Notes: a model not told the origin generated them from the sequence alone. DNA of 64,000 nt from Algoriphagus zhangzhouensis (GCF_900148515.1 NZ_FRXN01000003.1:724757-788756), one strand, 5' to 3'. Positions 51,388 through 62,031 are shown, counted from the first letter of the stretch. Translations and numbers: made by a program.

Positions 51388-51730
51388 CCAAAAGTACCCA
51401 AAAGTCTTTTGCTTGAATTGGCTTGAAAATGCCTGCGGACATTTTCTGCCGGATTAGGTCAAACGCTAAAAATCGCCGGATTTCCGAACAAGTTCGGAAC
51501 TAGCCGATTTTCTTAACGCTTGTTGACCTCAATCTGTCAACAGCCAATTCAAAGCAGCTTCCGAATCATTCAAGTAATCTTTCAAAATTTCAGATCTTTT
51601 GAATTTTGTAAATAACTCAAATCTAGCGGTGCGGTGGGAGGTCGCAGCCGCGAGGTGTGGGTAGGCTATTTGCGGGGGAAGCTTAGCCGCGACTAGGCCT
51701 TTTCGTACTTTTGGGCCATGCCAAAAGTAC
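51388..51730. repeat. Palindrome-ended repeat-like element (MITE/REP-like)
   Basis: Left end CCAAAAGTACCCAAAAG (51388-51404) and right end CTTTTCGTACTTTTGGG (51699-51715) are near-inverse copies. The right end is also part of a perfect hairpin, GTACTTTTGG (51706-51715) with CCAAAAGTAC (51721-51730). The interior is more GC-rich than surrounding DNA. The size and inverted ends suggest a non-autonomous mobile element or an interspersed palindromic repeat. No transposase is encoded. Confidence 0.6.
51411..51555. repeat. Large imperfect palindrome (cruciform) within the element
   Basis: Four nested arms share a centre at 51490: GCTTGAATTGGCT (51411-51423) with AGCCAATTCAAAGC (51542-51555, one base offset), AGGTCAA (51456-51462) with TTGACCT (51523-51529), AAAATCG (51469-51475) with CGATTTT (51505-51511), and the perfect TTCCGAAC (51482-51489) with GTTCGGAA (51492-51499). 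The RNA or DNA would fold into a long branched hairpin. Confidence 0.7.
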
Positions 51731-51884
51731 ATTCAATAATTTGAAGCCCAAGTTGATTGAATTAACTATTGGTGTTTAAAAAATTTGAAGTTTAAGGGCA
51801 AGTGAAGATTTCAATTCCCTAGATTAATTTGATTATCCCAAAATTGGATAGTAATGGTCCTGAATCCCGATATTTTTCGGATTG

Positions 51885-51912
51885 GTCCTTTTTCACCTAA
51901 AGGAAAAAGGAC
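51885..51912. repeat. Perfect 10-bp hairpin in the gene-free region
   Basis: GTCCTTTTTC (51885-51894) and GAAAAAGGAC (51903-51912) flank an 8-base loop, with no T-run beyond. A weaker CCCGA/TCGG hairpin lies just before it. It is similar in style to the palindromes upstream. Confidence 0.5.
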
Positions 51913-51955
51913 GAAGATATTAAATAGAAGAACAAGGTGGATTTTATTTAAATTT

Positions 51956-51998
51956 AAAAAGGGTTGATTAGGAAATTAAAACCGAATCAACCCTTTTT
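51956..51998. terminator. Bidirectional terminator hairpin
   Basis: AAAAAGGGTTGATT (51956-51969) pairs with AATCAACCCTTTTT (51985-51998) over 14 bp, giving U-runs in both directions. It could end the minus-strand barrel gene (stop at 52124) or plus-strand readthrough from ruvC. Confidence 0.75.
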
Positions 51999-52064
51999 CA
52001 TAATAAATTATTCTGTTGTCATTGGAAGCCTAATTGAATACAAAGGCTGCAAAAAAGCCTGCAT

Positions 52065-52088
52065 TTCGACTCCGCTCAATGTAACAAA
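52065..52088 (+). repeat. Second fragment of the CTTCGCTCAG-type repeat
   Basis: TTCGACTCCGCTCAATG followed by TAACAAA resembles the segment at 1211-1233. It is a short decayed intergenic copy. Confidence 0.3.
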
Positions 52089-52123
52089 TTGCAAAAATGA
52101 CTTTTAAAAAGTAATACCCCAGA

Positions 52124-52687
52124 TCAATACCTTCTATAAATATCATAACCTACAGAGAGCTTTAAAACTCTATTTTTCACATTAGCATCGTAATAATTCA
52201 AGTTTGACATCCCCAAATCATAGCTCAACTGAAAGTTCAATCCCATCGGAAATGAAGCCCCAATACCTACCACACCTCCAATATCATATCCTTTGATGAT
52301 ATCCGTGGAAGTTTGATTATTACCTGGCTCTTCTCTATTTCTTGAAAGAAGCATACTTGCTTGGGGGCCTGCAAAAACATTGAGTCCCGGCAGAAAACTC
52401 AAGCGAACCAATACAGGCACATCCACATAATTGAAACTTTCTGTAATCACATCCCCAGATGGAATCTGATTGGTTTCAAAGCCTTTTTGAGCAAACTGAA
52501 CTCCAGGTTCTACAGATAAAAACTCGGTTCCCAAAGTATAATACACGCCCCCGTGAAAACCTAAATGGGCTTTGTAATTCGTGTCTGAAAAATTAGCAGA
52601 AGACAAACCCGCCCTGATACCGAATTGCGCTTGAGCTGTACTTGCTATCAATCCAAATGCGAAGAATAGGAACAAAATCTTTTTCAT
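52124..52687 (-). CDS. Porin-family outer-membrane beta-barrel protein (a)
   Basis: This 187-residue protein has a signal peptide (1-20, AQAQ). The barrel pattern shows FGIRAGLSSANF, YVDVPVLVRLSF, NVFAGPQASMLL and a C-terminal strand LKLSVGYDIYRRY. It resembles the PorT-like (outer membrane beta-barrel) group of Bacteroidota and is paralogous to the protein at 58436-59014 (shared xVFAGPQ and VGIGASFPMGLN-type segments). It is divergent from the Crp/Fnr regulator gene by 86 bp, so it may be under its control. Function unknown. Confidence 0.85.
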   Translation of the reverse strand: MKKILFLFFAFGLIASTAQAQFGIRAGLSSANFSDTNYKAHLGFHGGVYYTLGTEFLSVEPGVQFAQKGFETNQIPSGDVITESFNYVDVPVLVRLSFLPGLNVFAGPQASMLLSRNREEPGNNQTSTDIIKGYDIGGVVGIGASFPMGLNFQLSYDLGMSNLNYYDANVKNRVLKLSVGYDIYRRY

Positions 52688-52773
52688 GTGTTCTTTATTT
52701 TTTAATTTCCAATAAAACTAGTCGATGCGTTCGATAAAATTGTCCGCATCCTATTTTTTTAATCCCTCTGTTT

Positions 52774-53337
52774 ATGAAACAATCTTTAGGCCTATTTGAA
52801 AATATCACAGGGGTCAGTGATGCCGCAAAACAAAAATTCATATCATTCCTTGAAGAAGTAAAAGCTGAGAAAGGACACAAATTAGAGCAAGAAGGCCAAG
52901 TCAGCCATAACCTTTATTACATAGCAGAGGGATCAGCAAGGAGCTATTATGTGAGAGACAATCGGGACATTACTGTTTCATTCTCTTTAGCTGGTGAATT
53001 TGTCACTGCGATGCACTCTTTCATCACCCGAAGTCCCAGTTACGAAACAATAGAAACACTAGAAAAATCAATTGTTTACCGGATTTCATACGAAGACCTT
53101 CAACAATGCTTTCTAGATTATCCAGACATGGAGCGCACTTACAGAATAATTTTGGAGAAATATTACATCGCTTTAGAAGAGCAATTGATTTTTTCAAAAT
53201 TTAAATCTGCAAAGGATCGATATCTGGAACTAATGGAAAACAAACCTAAAATCATCCAAAAAGCTTCTGTAGGTCAGATCGCCTCTTTCCTTGACATGAC
53301 TATTGAAACACTCAGCAGAATAAGGGCTAAAATTTGA
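52774..53337 (+). CDS. Crp/Fnr family transcriptional regulator
   Basis: This 187-residue regulator has an N-terminal cyclic-nucleotide-binding fold (about 20-125) and a short C-terminal helix-turn-helix (VGQIASFLDMTIETLSR). There is no Cys cluster for an Fnr-type iron-sulfur centre. The family is typical of Bacteroidota proteins whose effector is not known. It is divergent from the small porin gene, and the beta-helix lipoprotein gene follows 74 bp downstream. Control of either is plausible. Confidence 0.92.
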   Translation: MKQSLGLFENITGVSDAAKQKFISFLEEVKAEKGHKLEQEGQVSHNLYYIAEGSARSYYVRDNRDITVSFSLAGEFVTAMHSFITRSPSYETIETLEKSIVYRISYEDLQQCFLDYPDMERTYRIILEKYYIALEEQLIFSKFKSAKDRYLELMENKPKIIQKASVGQIASFLDMTIETLSRIRAKI

Positions 53338-53377
53338 GTTTTTGACTTTTATCAAGGGTTTGTACTGAGATATAAGG

Positions 53378-53385
53378 TAATTTTG
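53378..53385 (+). promoter_or_regulatory. Candidate -7 element of the beta-helix lipoprotein gene
   Basis: TAATTTTG matches TAnnTTTG, 27 bp before the ATG. The nearest upstream TTTG is 15 bases away, which is shorter than usual. Confidence 0.35.
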
Positions 53386-53411
53386 ATAGGAAATTCCGTC
53401 AAAACCAATCT

Positions 53412-54707
53412 ATGAAAAACCCAAGTAAACTACTACTCACCTACTTAGCTGCATTTTTTCTTTTTGCATGTGGAGAGACCAGCAATGAACAACTTTTTGA
53501 CTCATCCTTATTACCAAAAAGATCAATAGAGGAAACCGAAAAAGTAATCGAAGACTTCATAATGGCAGAAGATGAAGCTGTTATCCAAATTCCAGAAGGT
53601 TTTTATGAAATCAACACTCAGCTAATTCTTGACAATAAATCGAATGTTACCATCAAAGGCGCAGGCCTAAAGAATACTGTTCTTTCTTTTCGAAATCTAA
53701 AAACAGGTGGAGAAGGTGTAAAAATAGTTGGAACCAATATCACAATCGAAGACTTAACCATCGAGGATGCTCCGGGAGACGGAATCAAAGCACAACATAC
53801 GGATGGGATTACTTTTCGTAGAATCAATGTCACATGGACTCATGGTGACAAATCCAAAAATGGAACCTACGCCATCTATCCAGTTCAATGTAAAAATGTT
53901 CTGATCGAAGAAAGTATAGCCTCCCACTCAAGAGATGCTGGAATTTATGTTGGCCAATCAGAGAACATAGTGGTCAAAAATTCCCTAGCCTTCGGCAATG
54001 TGGCAGGAATAGAAATAGAAAACTGTGACAATGCGGAGGTATTTGGAAATATCGCGAGAAATAATGCTGGTGGAATTTTGGTTTTCAACCTACCTGGACT
54101 ACCAAAATCTGATGGAAAAGGCACCAAGATTTACAATAATCAAATAATCGATAACAATCACGAGAATTTCGCTACTCCTTTAGGCGAGGATCCCAATGGC
54201 AACACTGTAACCATGATTCCTCCAGGTTCAGGAGTTATTTTATTGGCAGCTAAAGAAGTAGAAATCTATGGTAATGAAATTCTCAGAAATAAAACTACCG
54301 GAATTGCTGTAGCCAGTTATCAAATCACCGGATTCCCTTCCGAGGCTCCAAATTGGTCTCCCTACACTTCCGATGTTTACATTCACGATAATCAATACGA
54401 CCGAAGCAAAGGCTTTCCTGATCTGACGCGAGAGATGGGTCAATTAATTAGCATTTATAATGCACATGGAAAAGCCAAAACCCAAGACATCGTTTATGAT
54501 GGAATTTGGGATGAATCCATTTCTGAATCCATCGAATCCAATCCTATGAATCTGTGTATTTCGGAGCCGAAAATCTCTGAATTATATTTTACCAGGTTTT
54601 ACCTGATGGATGGAGATGACAATATTGAATCATTTGATGACCCCATTCCATTTAGCAATTGTCAGGTGAGTGTGAAGACTGATAAATCCTTTATTTCAGG
54701 ATTATAA
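53412..54707 (+). CDS. Right-handed parallel beta-helix lipoprotein
   Basis: This 431-residue lipoprotein has its Cys at residue 20 (FFLFACGET). Repeated strands follow (NVTIKGAGL, GITFRRINV, NVLIEESIASHSRDAGIYVGQSENI-type blocks), giving a pectate-lyase-like parallel beta-helix over about 60-330. Such folds bind or cleave polysaccharides, but no catalytic residues can be named. The next gene, 12 bp downstream, encodes an SO2930-like diheme cytochrome. I recall this pairing as conserved. Together they may act at the cell surface. Confidence 0.9.
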   Translation: MKNPSKLLLTYLAAFFLFACGETSNEQLFDSSLLPKRSIEETEKVIEDFIMAEDEAVIQIPEGFYEINTQLILDNKSNVTIKGAGLKNTVLSFRNLKTGGEGVKIVGTNITIEDLTIEDAPGDGIKAQHTDGITFRRINVTWTHGDKSKNGTYAIYPVQCKNVLIEESIASHSRDAGIYVGQSENIVVKNSLAFGNVAGIEIENCDNAEVFGNIARNNAGGILVFNLPGLPKSDGKGTKIYNNQIIDNNHENFATPLGEDPNGNTVTMIPPGSGVILLAAKEVEIYGNEILRNKTTGIAVASYQITGFPSEAPNWSPYTSDVYIHDNQYDRSKGFPDLTREMGQLISIYNAHGKAKTQDIVYDGIWDESISESIESNPMNLCISEPKISELYFTRFYLMDGDDNIESFDDPIPFSNCQVSVKTDKSFISGL

Positions 54708-54718
54708 TTATTAAGTAG

Positions 54719-55813
54719 ATGTTGATTCAAAAAAAACCACTGGCTTATGTTTCCAGCCTAGTTGCAGTTTTGGTGATTCTCTTTTCTTGTAAGAAGGAGG
54801 AAGTAAAAGAACTGGCTCAAACCCAAGAAATCGAAACTGAGGAAGCAGACGGGCTTTATCCATACAAATGGCTTTCAACCTATGCCTTTTTCGAAGGAGA
54901 CATATCGAATTTAAATCCGGCAAGAGATTTAATTTTTTACAAACCCTCTTCTTCCCTTTTTACTGATTACGCTCATAAAACTCGCTTTATTCAATTTCCA
55001 GAAGGTGGAAAAACTGAATTGGTAAATGGCGAATTTGACTTCCCCGAAGGAACGATCTTAATCAAGAACTTCTACTACCCATTGGATTTCCAAAAACCAG
55101 ATGGCGAAAGAAGGATAATTGAAACTCGACTTTTGATTTTGGAAGAAAGTGGATGGGAAGCCTATCCTTATATCTGGAATGAGGAACAGACAAATGCTCA
55201 ATTGAAAGTAATTGGAGGGCAAAAGGAGGTGCATTTTAAAGACCTTGAGGGGAAAGATCAGGTAGTTGACTATTTGATTCCCAATCGAAATCAATGCAAA
55301 ACCTGTCACAATAAAAATGAAGAAATGGCTCCCATCGGAGTTCAAGTAAAGCATCTGAATAATGACTTAGATTTCCAAAGTCAGCATGGAAATCAACTAG
55401 AATTCTGGAGTCAAGCAGGAAAACTGGAAGGATTTGAGGGAAAAGAGCATTACCCTTCTTTAATAAATTATGAAAATGAGTCCCTTCCATTGGATGAAAG
55501 AGCTATGGCTTATTTAGATATCAATTGCTCACATTGTCATAGAGCTGAAGGTCCTGCCAGTACTTCAGGTTTGTTCTTGACTTATAATGAAAAAGAACCT
55601 ATGAAGCTTGGCATCAATAAAACTCCGGTAGCTGCAGGTATAGGAGCGGGAAGTCACAAATTTGATGTGGTACCGGGTAAACCGGAAGAATCCATCGTTA
55701 TTCATCGAATGAACTCCACTGATGTAGGCGTAGCCATGCCGGAATTAGGAAGAACCACCATACACAAAGAAGGAGTTGCATTGATCCGCGAATGGATCAA
55801 ATCTCTGGAATAA
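54719..55813 (+). CDS. Diheme c-type cytochrome lipoprotein (SO2930/HNE_0200-type)
   Basis: This 364-residue protein has a lipoprotein Cys at 24 and two haem c sites: C193-K-T-C196-H197 and C270-S-H-C273-H274. Between them and at the end are Met-rich stretches that may supply the distal ligand (near VGVAMPELG). Family members are paired with parallel beta-helix proteins, but their function is unknown. The gene is 12 bp after the beta-helix gene. Terminator 55838-55884 ends the pair. Haem attachment requires a cytochrome c maturation system not in the window. Confidence 0.9.
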   Translation: MLIQKKPLAYVSSLVAVLVILFSCKKEEVKELAQTQEIETEEADGLYPYKWLSTYAFFEGDISNLNPARDLIFYKPSSSLFTDYAHKTRFIQFPEGGKTELVNGEFDFPEGTILIKNFYYPLDFQKPDGERRIIETRLLILEESGWEAYPYIWNEEQTNAQLKVIGGQKEVHFKDLEGKDQVVDYLIPNRNQCKTCHNKNEEMAPIGVQVKHLNNDLDFQSQHGNQLEFWSQAGKLEGFEGKEHYPSLINYENESLPLDERAMAYLDINCSHCHRAEGPASTSGLFLTYNEKEPMKLGINKTPVAAGIGAGSHKFDVVPGKPEESIVIHRMNSTDVGVAMPELGRTTIHKEGVALIREWIKSLE

Positions 55814-55837
55814 ATCAATTGCATATTTCTCCAGATT

Positions 55838-55884
55838 AGCATGAAATAAGAGTCTTCAACTAAACTCCATTTCATGCTTTTTTT
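55838..55884 (+). terminator. Intrinsic terminator after the diheme cytochrome gene
   Basis: AGCATGAAAT (55838-55847) pairs with ATTTCATGCT (55869-55878). An inner GAGT/ACTC stem nests in the loop, and a seven-T run follows to 55884. Confidence 0.85.
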
Positions 55885-55991
55885 GTATCCCTATTAGAGA
55901 GATTCTATCGTATTTCACTTTTTTAATTTCAAACGCTTGAATTTAAAGCTTTTTGAAGATTTCACCAGAAAGTCGTTTTCATATAATAGTT

Positions 55992-56007
55992 TTTATCTAT
56001 AGATAAA
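55992..56007. promoter_or_regulatory. Perfect 16-bp palindrome upstream of katG
   Basis: TTTATCTATAGATAAA is a perfect palindrome, 85 bp before the katG start. That is the position and style of a dimeric-regulator operator, for example of the OxyR or PerR type. The regulator itself is not in the window. A weak -7-like TATACTTG lies at 56055-56062. Confidence 0.4.
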
Positions 56008-56091
56008 TAAAAACAATCAATCGGATTTATATCAATCCTGACTCAACCTCCATCTATACTTGCAGCAGCAAAAAACAAAAACACTCGATAG

Positions 56092-58365
<2,274 letters not shown>

Positions 58366-58383
58366 GGTTTTCTTAATTCACAC

Positions 58384-58419
58384 AAAAAGGGCGATCCAAT
58401 GGACGCCCTTTTTATTTTT
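58384..58419 (+). terminator. Intrinsic terminator of katG
   Basis: AAAAAGGGCG (58384-58393) pairs with CGCCCTTTTT (58404-58413) around TCC-AAT-GGA, and TTTTTATTTTT follows. It lies between convergent genes. Confidence 0.9.
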
Positions 58420-58435
58420 CTCTCTTTCCAAACGC

Positions 58436-59014
58436 TTAAAAGGTATAACCTAGAGAAAGTTTAAATCCTCGATTGTATATATCAGCGTCGGAGTCTTTGA
58501 AAACAGTAGTCATACCATAGTCATAAGATCCCTGAATATTCAGCCCATGTGGCAAATTATACCCCAGACCTACAACGATTCCCACATCCGTATTTCTGAC
58601 ATTTTCGGTTTCAAATGAGAAAGTAGAATCTCCCAAATCACCTTCAAATTTGGAATTAGCCAAGAAAGATAACTGAGGTCCTGCAAAAACATTGAACCCA
58701 TCGCCAGCTTTCAATCTAAACAACAAGGGCACATCCACATAATTCAAAATAGCTCTTGAATTAATCGCATTGTCAGCTTGAGTACCTTTCACTGAATAGT
58801 AAACACCTGGCTCCACAGCAACAGCTCCTCCCCCATTAAAACTTGCATAGAGACCCGCATGAAAACCTGCTCGGTTGATATAATCATTCTCTCGGGCATC
58901 TTCTCCACCGAAATTGAAGAAGCTCCCCCCTCCACGGATACCTAAACTTGATTGCGCATTGACTGCAAATGTCACCAAAAGCAGCATAGATAAAGACAAA
59001 ACAATTCTTTTCAT
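58436..59014 (-). CDS. Porin-family outer-membrane beta-barrel protein (b)
   Basis: This 192-residue protein has a signal peptide (1-20, VNAQ) and a barrel pattern of SLGIRGGGSFFNFGG, YVDVPLLFRLKAG, FNVFAGPQLSFLA, GLGYNLPHGLNI and terminal LSLGYTF. It is a paralogue of the protein at 52124-52687, of nearly the same length and strand order. It is convergent with katG and separate from the racemase-like operon by 65 bp. Its function is unknown; a stress-linked small porin is an option. Confidence 0.87.
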   Translation of the reverse strand: MKRIVLSLSMLLLVTFAVNAQSSLGIRGGGSFFNFGGEDARENDYINRAGFHAGLYASFNGGGAVAVEPGVYYSVKGTQADNAINSRAILNYVDVPLLFRLKAGDGFNVFAGPQLSFLANSKFEGDLGDSTFSFETENVRNTDVGIVVGLGYNLPHGLNIQGSYDYGMTTVFKDSDADIYNRGFKLSLGYTF

Positions 59015-59079
59015 CTGTAAATAATATTGGTTCGCCCTCTAATGGCCAAAACCAATGCCAGTGACAGAAATCGCAGTTT

Positions 59080-60156
59080 TTAGGAAGAAATGACTGTTTT
59101 GTCGATGTAATTAGAGTTTAATAGGGAAAGAGCCCCCATATATTTGAGGTCAAAAGTCAACACATCCCCCACTTTATATTCATTTGGGTTTTTCCCCAAA
59201 TTCATAATCAACATATCAGAACTGGCTCCCAAGACCTCAATGGTTTCATCAGTTGGCGCCAAATATTTAGGATCCACATCCAACAATCCTACATCTACAA
59301 TAGCACGATAGGATGTCTGTCCATAAAGGCTTTCATCTATTTCAGCAACCTCACCTTGTGGATTTGCAGCCAAATTTCCGACAGGAAGCAAAGGCTTTTC
59401 TTGCATCTCGATGATCTCAGTATGAAGCTCAAAAACATCCCCATGCATTCCTTCAATCACTTTTTCCTCGAAAAGATCTACTCCAAAAAACAAAGTCTCT
59501 CCTACTCTAAAATGGTTAATCCCTTTGGGTAATTGATGTGTCAACATCAAAGGAATGGTCACAGACGTCCCAGCAGAAACCCAAGGAATCTTTTTATTGA
59601 ACTTCAGTTCGATAATCTGCTTATACAAAGAAAGTTGAATCAATTTGTCAGTGGATGGCATAACACCGTTCAAACAATTCAAGTTAGTCCCCAATCCGAT
59701 GATTTCAATATTGGGAAGCTTGAAAACATCAGAATAAAAATCAAGTAAATGCTCACCCATGACTCCCTCACGGAGGTCTCCGGTTTCGACCATGATGATG
59801 ATTTTATGCTTTTTATTCTGCAAAACTGCCTCTTCGCTAATCCAATGAATAGTCTCCAATTCACTATTCAAACTCACGTCAGCAAACTCAATCATTTTGC
59901 CCACATTCTTCTTTGAAACTGGTTTGATATAAACAGTTTGAACCTCCTGATTTAATTTTTTCACCATAGCCAAATTACTGATTCGGCTATCATGAATCTC
60001 ATCTACTCCCAGGTTGATCAATTCCTGAAGAAAAAGTCTATTACCACAAAGTAATTTCGATACCACTCCCCAAGCGACACTAGAATCATTGAAGGTCTTC
60101 TTGAGGAATTCAAAATTATCCTTGAGTTTGGTTTTATTTAATGTCAGGTGTGCCAT
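59080..60156 (-). CDS. Alanine/ornithine racemase family PLP enzyme
   Basis: This 358-residue protein matches the PLP-dependent alanine/ornithine racemase family. Lys34 in VVSKLLCGN is the likely PLP lysine. The segment ETGDLREG and the C-terminal DVGLLDVDPKYL and GASSDMLIMNLG also fit. These racemases interconvert L- and D-amino acids (ornithine, alanine and others). It is the last gene of a three-gene minus-strand operon, one base behind the GNAT gene. With a sodium symporter it suggests uptake and conversion of an amino acid. Confidence 0.92.
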   Translation of the reverse strand: MAHLTLNKTKLKDNFEFLKKTFNDSSVAWGVVSKLLCGNRLFLQELINLGVDEIHDSRISNLAMVKKLNQEVQTVYIKPVSKKNVGKMIEFADVSLNSELETIHWISEEAVLQNKKHKIIIMVETGDLREGVMGEHLLDFYSDVFKLPNIEIIGLGTNLNCLNGVMPSTDKLIQLSLYKQIIELKFNKKIPWVSAGTSVTIPLMLTHQLPKGINHFRVGETLFFGVDLFEEKVIEGMHGDVFELHTEIIEMQEKPLLPVGNLAANPQGEVAEIDESLYGQTSYRAIVDVGLLDVDPKYLAPTDETIEVLGASSDMLIMNLGKNPNEYKVGDVLTFDLKYMGALSLLNSNYIDKTVISS

Positions 60157-60157
60157 T

Positions 60158-60598
60158 TTATTTGGTCAATCTCATTTCGAGATATTTGTTGGTAAAGCCC
60201 AATCGTTCATATAATTTTTTAGCAGGATTATCTGGTTCGACATGAAGTGCTACTGCTCCATTCGCCATTTTGATGGCCAAATTCATGATTTTTCCTCCAA
60301 TGCCTTTTCCTCTTTGGGAAGCATCTACAGCGATGTAGACTAGAATATTCTCAGGAATATACCCAGACATACCGGTTTTGTTCATGACTAATGCGCCTAC
60401 AATTTTTCCATTTTCTCGAGCCAACACCACAAAGCCACCTGCTTGAAGACCTTGGTCCAAAGCATAGTCTAGGCACTTCATGATATCATCTTTTGGATCT
60501 CCATATTTCCCTAAATGCTCAAAAAGGAAATCGGCGATCTCATTCTTTTGAAGAAATGTGGCATTATCTATTGCTGAAAGTGATTCTAATTTTATCAT
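60158..60598 (-). CDS. GNAT family N-acetyltransferase
   Basis: This 146-residue acetyl-CoA-dependent acetyltransferase shows the motif A signature VDASQRGKGIGGKI (near 90-103) and the C-terminal KKLYERLGF. Its acceptor is unknown. The start overlaps the stop of the sodium symporter gene as ATGA, and one base separates it from the racemase-like gene, so it belongs to the operon. N-acetylation of an amino acid produced by the racemase is a natural guess. Confidence 0.92.
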   Translation of the reverse strand: MIKLESLSAIDNATFLQKNEIADFLFEHLGKYGDPKDDIMKCLDYALDQGLQAGGFVVLARENGKIVGALVMNKTGMSGYIPENILVYIAVDASQRGKGIGGKIMNLAIKMANGAVALHVEPDNPAKKLYERLGFTNKYLEMRLTK

Positions 60599-62031
60599 AT
60601 TCTTTTATTACTAGGGGTGAGGGTTTTATCTATTTGATATACGATTATATAGGTTAATAAGGAAGCTGTCAATCCAAAAAGGTTTGCATCAAGTCCAAAT
60701 GGAAGATTCACCTTTAAAAAGGTCAAAGAAGCCGTGAGAGTTCCCCCAACTATCATGGAGCAAACAGCGGCTCTGGAATTATTTTTCCCAAAAAACAAGC
60801 CGGCTACCACCGGAACCAGCAATCCTGAAACCATGAAAGCATAGGAATATAGCATCAAACTGAGTACTTCCGTCATTTGCCAGGCTATCAGAATTGCGAC
60901 AATCCCAATTAGCAATGTTAGGACTTGGGAGATTCTAATTTCTTGATCATGAGGTTTCCCTTTGAAGAACTTACCAAGAAGATCTGTTGTCAAATTTCCA
61001 GAAGCTGCCATCAAACAAGAATCGGCTGTTGACAAAACCGCTGAGAAATAAGCTGACATCATCAGGCCCAAAATCCCCGCTGGCAATATCTGACTCAACA
61101 AAACAGGAAGTCCCATTTCAGGGTCCATGCTTGCGGTAAAACCTTCCAGAGCACCTTGTTCGACTGCTACTCGAGATAAAAGCCCCAATGTAACTCCCAT
61201 CAATGCCATTATTGGCCACTCGAACAGGCCCGCAATAAACCAGGCCCTTTTAGCAGTCTTTACGTCCCTTGCGGCAAATATTCGCTGATACAAGGTCATG
61301 CCTACAAACCAAATTGGGATGATAGTAATCCCCCAGTTAAACAAATCTTGCCAGCTAAGGTTTGAAAAAGAGAAGAATTCCTCAGGCAGTGTAGACTTCA
61401 CGCCTTCCCATCCACCTACATAATTATAGGACATTGGGATTCCGATAAACATCAAGCCCAACATCAGAATAATCCATTGGATGGTATCGGTATAGATCAC
61501 AGCTTTCAATCCACCCATCACCGTATACACTACAGCGATGGCTCCCATGATCAGTAAAGCAGTTTGTAAATCTAAGGCTTCGAATGTTCCAGAAGCTAAT
61601 TTGGCTCCTGCTAAAAGCTGGGAGGAGGTAAATCCCAAATATCCCAAAAAACAGATGATGGCAGCTACGCGGGCAGTAGTGGAATTGTAGAGGTAGCCTA
61701 CGATTTGGGGGAAAGTGAAAAAGTTTGCAAAAGCTGGGTCCGATTTGACTCTAGGGATTAAGATGACTGCTGCAATCCAAGCTCCCAATAATCCAGTGAA
61801 TAACATCCAGGAACCTGAAAGCCCCATCGCAAATCCTAGTCCACCCAGCCCGATGGAGAATCCACCACCTACATCTGTAGCTACCACTGATAGCCCGATG
61901 TGAATGCTACCTATACTCCGGCCTCCAACATAATAGTCCTCGTGTCCTGTATTCTTTTTCATGAAAAAATAACCCACACCGAGCATGGCCAGCATGTAAA
62001 TCAGGAAGATCAGAAGATCTATAAAATGCAT
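60595..62031 (-). CDS. Sodium:solute symporter (SSS) family transporter
   Basis: This 478-residue protein has about thirteen membrane segments. Landmarks are the helix-1 region and EDYYVGGRSIGSIH (near 31-44), ATDVGGGFSIGLGG, YTDTIQWIILMLG (a classical SSS segment), and ADSCLMAASGNLTTDL near residue 345. It couples Na+ influx to uptake of a small organic solute; the group includes proline, pantothenate and sialic acid carriers. It is the first gene of the operon with GNAT and racemase-like genes, which hints at an amino acid substrate. Confidence 0.94.
   Translation of the reverse strand: MHFIDLLIFLIYMLAMLGVGYFFMKKNTGHEDYYVGGRSIGSIHIGLSVVATDVGGGFSIGLGGLGFAMGLSGSWMLFTGLLGAWIAAVILIPRVKSDPAFANFFTFPQIVGYLYNSTTARVAAIICFLGYLGFTSSQLLAGAKLASGTFEALDLQTALLIMGAIAVVYTVMGGLKAVIYTDTIQWIILMLGLMFIGIPMSYNYVGGWEGVKSTLPEEFFSFSNLSWQDLFNWGITIIPIWFVGMTLYQRIFAARDVKTAKRAWFIAGLFEWPIMALMGVTLGLLSRVAVEQGALEGFTASMDPEMGLPVLLSQILPAGILGLMMSAYFSAVLSTADSCLMAASGNLTTDLLGKFFKGKPHDQEIRISQVLTLLIGIVAILIAWQMTEVLSLMLYSYAFMVSGLLVPVVAGLFFGKNNSRAAVCSMIVGGTLTASLTFLKVNLPFGLDANLFGLTASLLTYIIVYQIDKTLTPSNKRI

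Larger units (their letters stand above)
51298..52123. other. Gene-free palindrome-rich region
   Basis: These 826 bases contain a repeat-like element (51388-51730), a large cruciform inside it (51411-51555), a 10-bp hairpin (51885-51912), a terminator-type hairpin (51956-51998) and a repeat fragment (52065-52088). A 67-codon minus-strand frame (51529-51732) covers the element but looks spurious. Confidence 0.7.

Noticed and set aside
51529-51732. 67-codon minus-strand frame over the palindromic element
   Set aside because: It follows the stems of the element, has no recognisable domain, and frames of this kind arise by chance in such repeats.
51388-52123. CRISPR array or phage attachment site
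   Set aside because: The repeats are inverted and irregular, with no direct repeats of fixed spacing, no spacers and no cas or integrase genes nearby.
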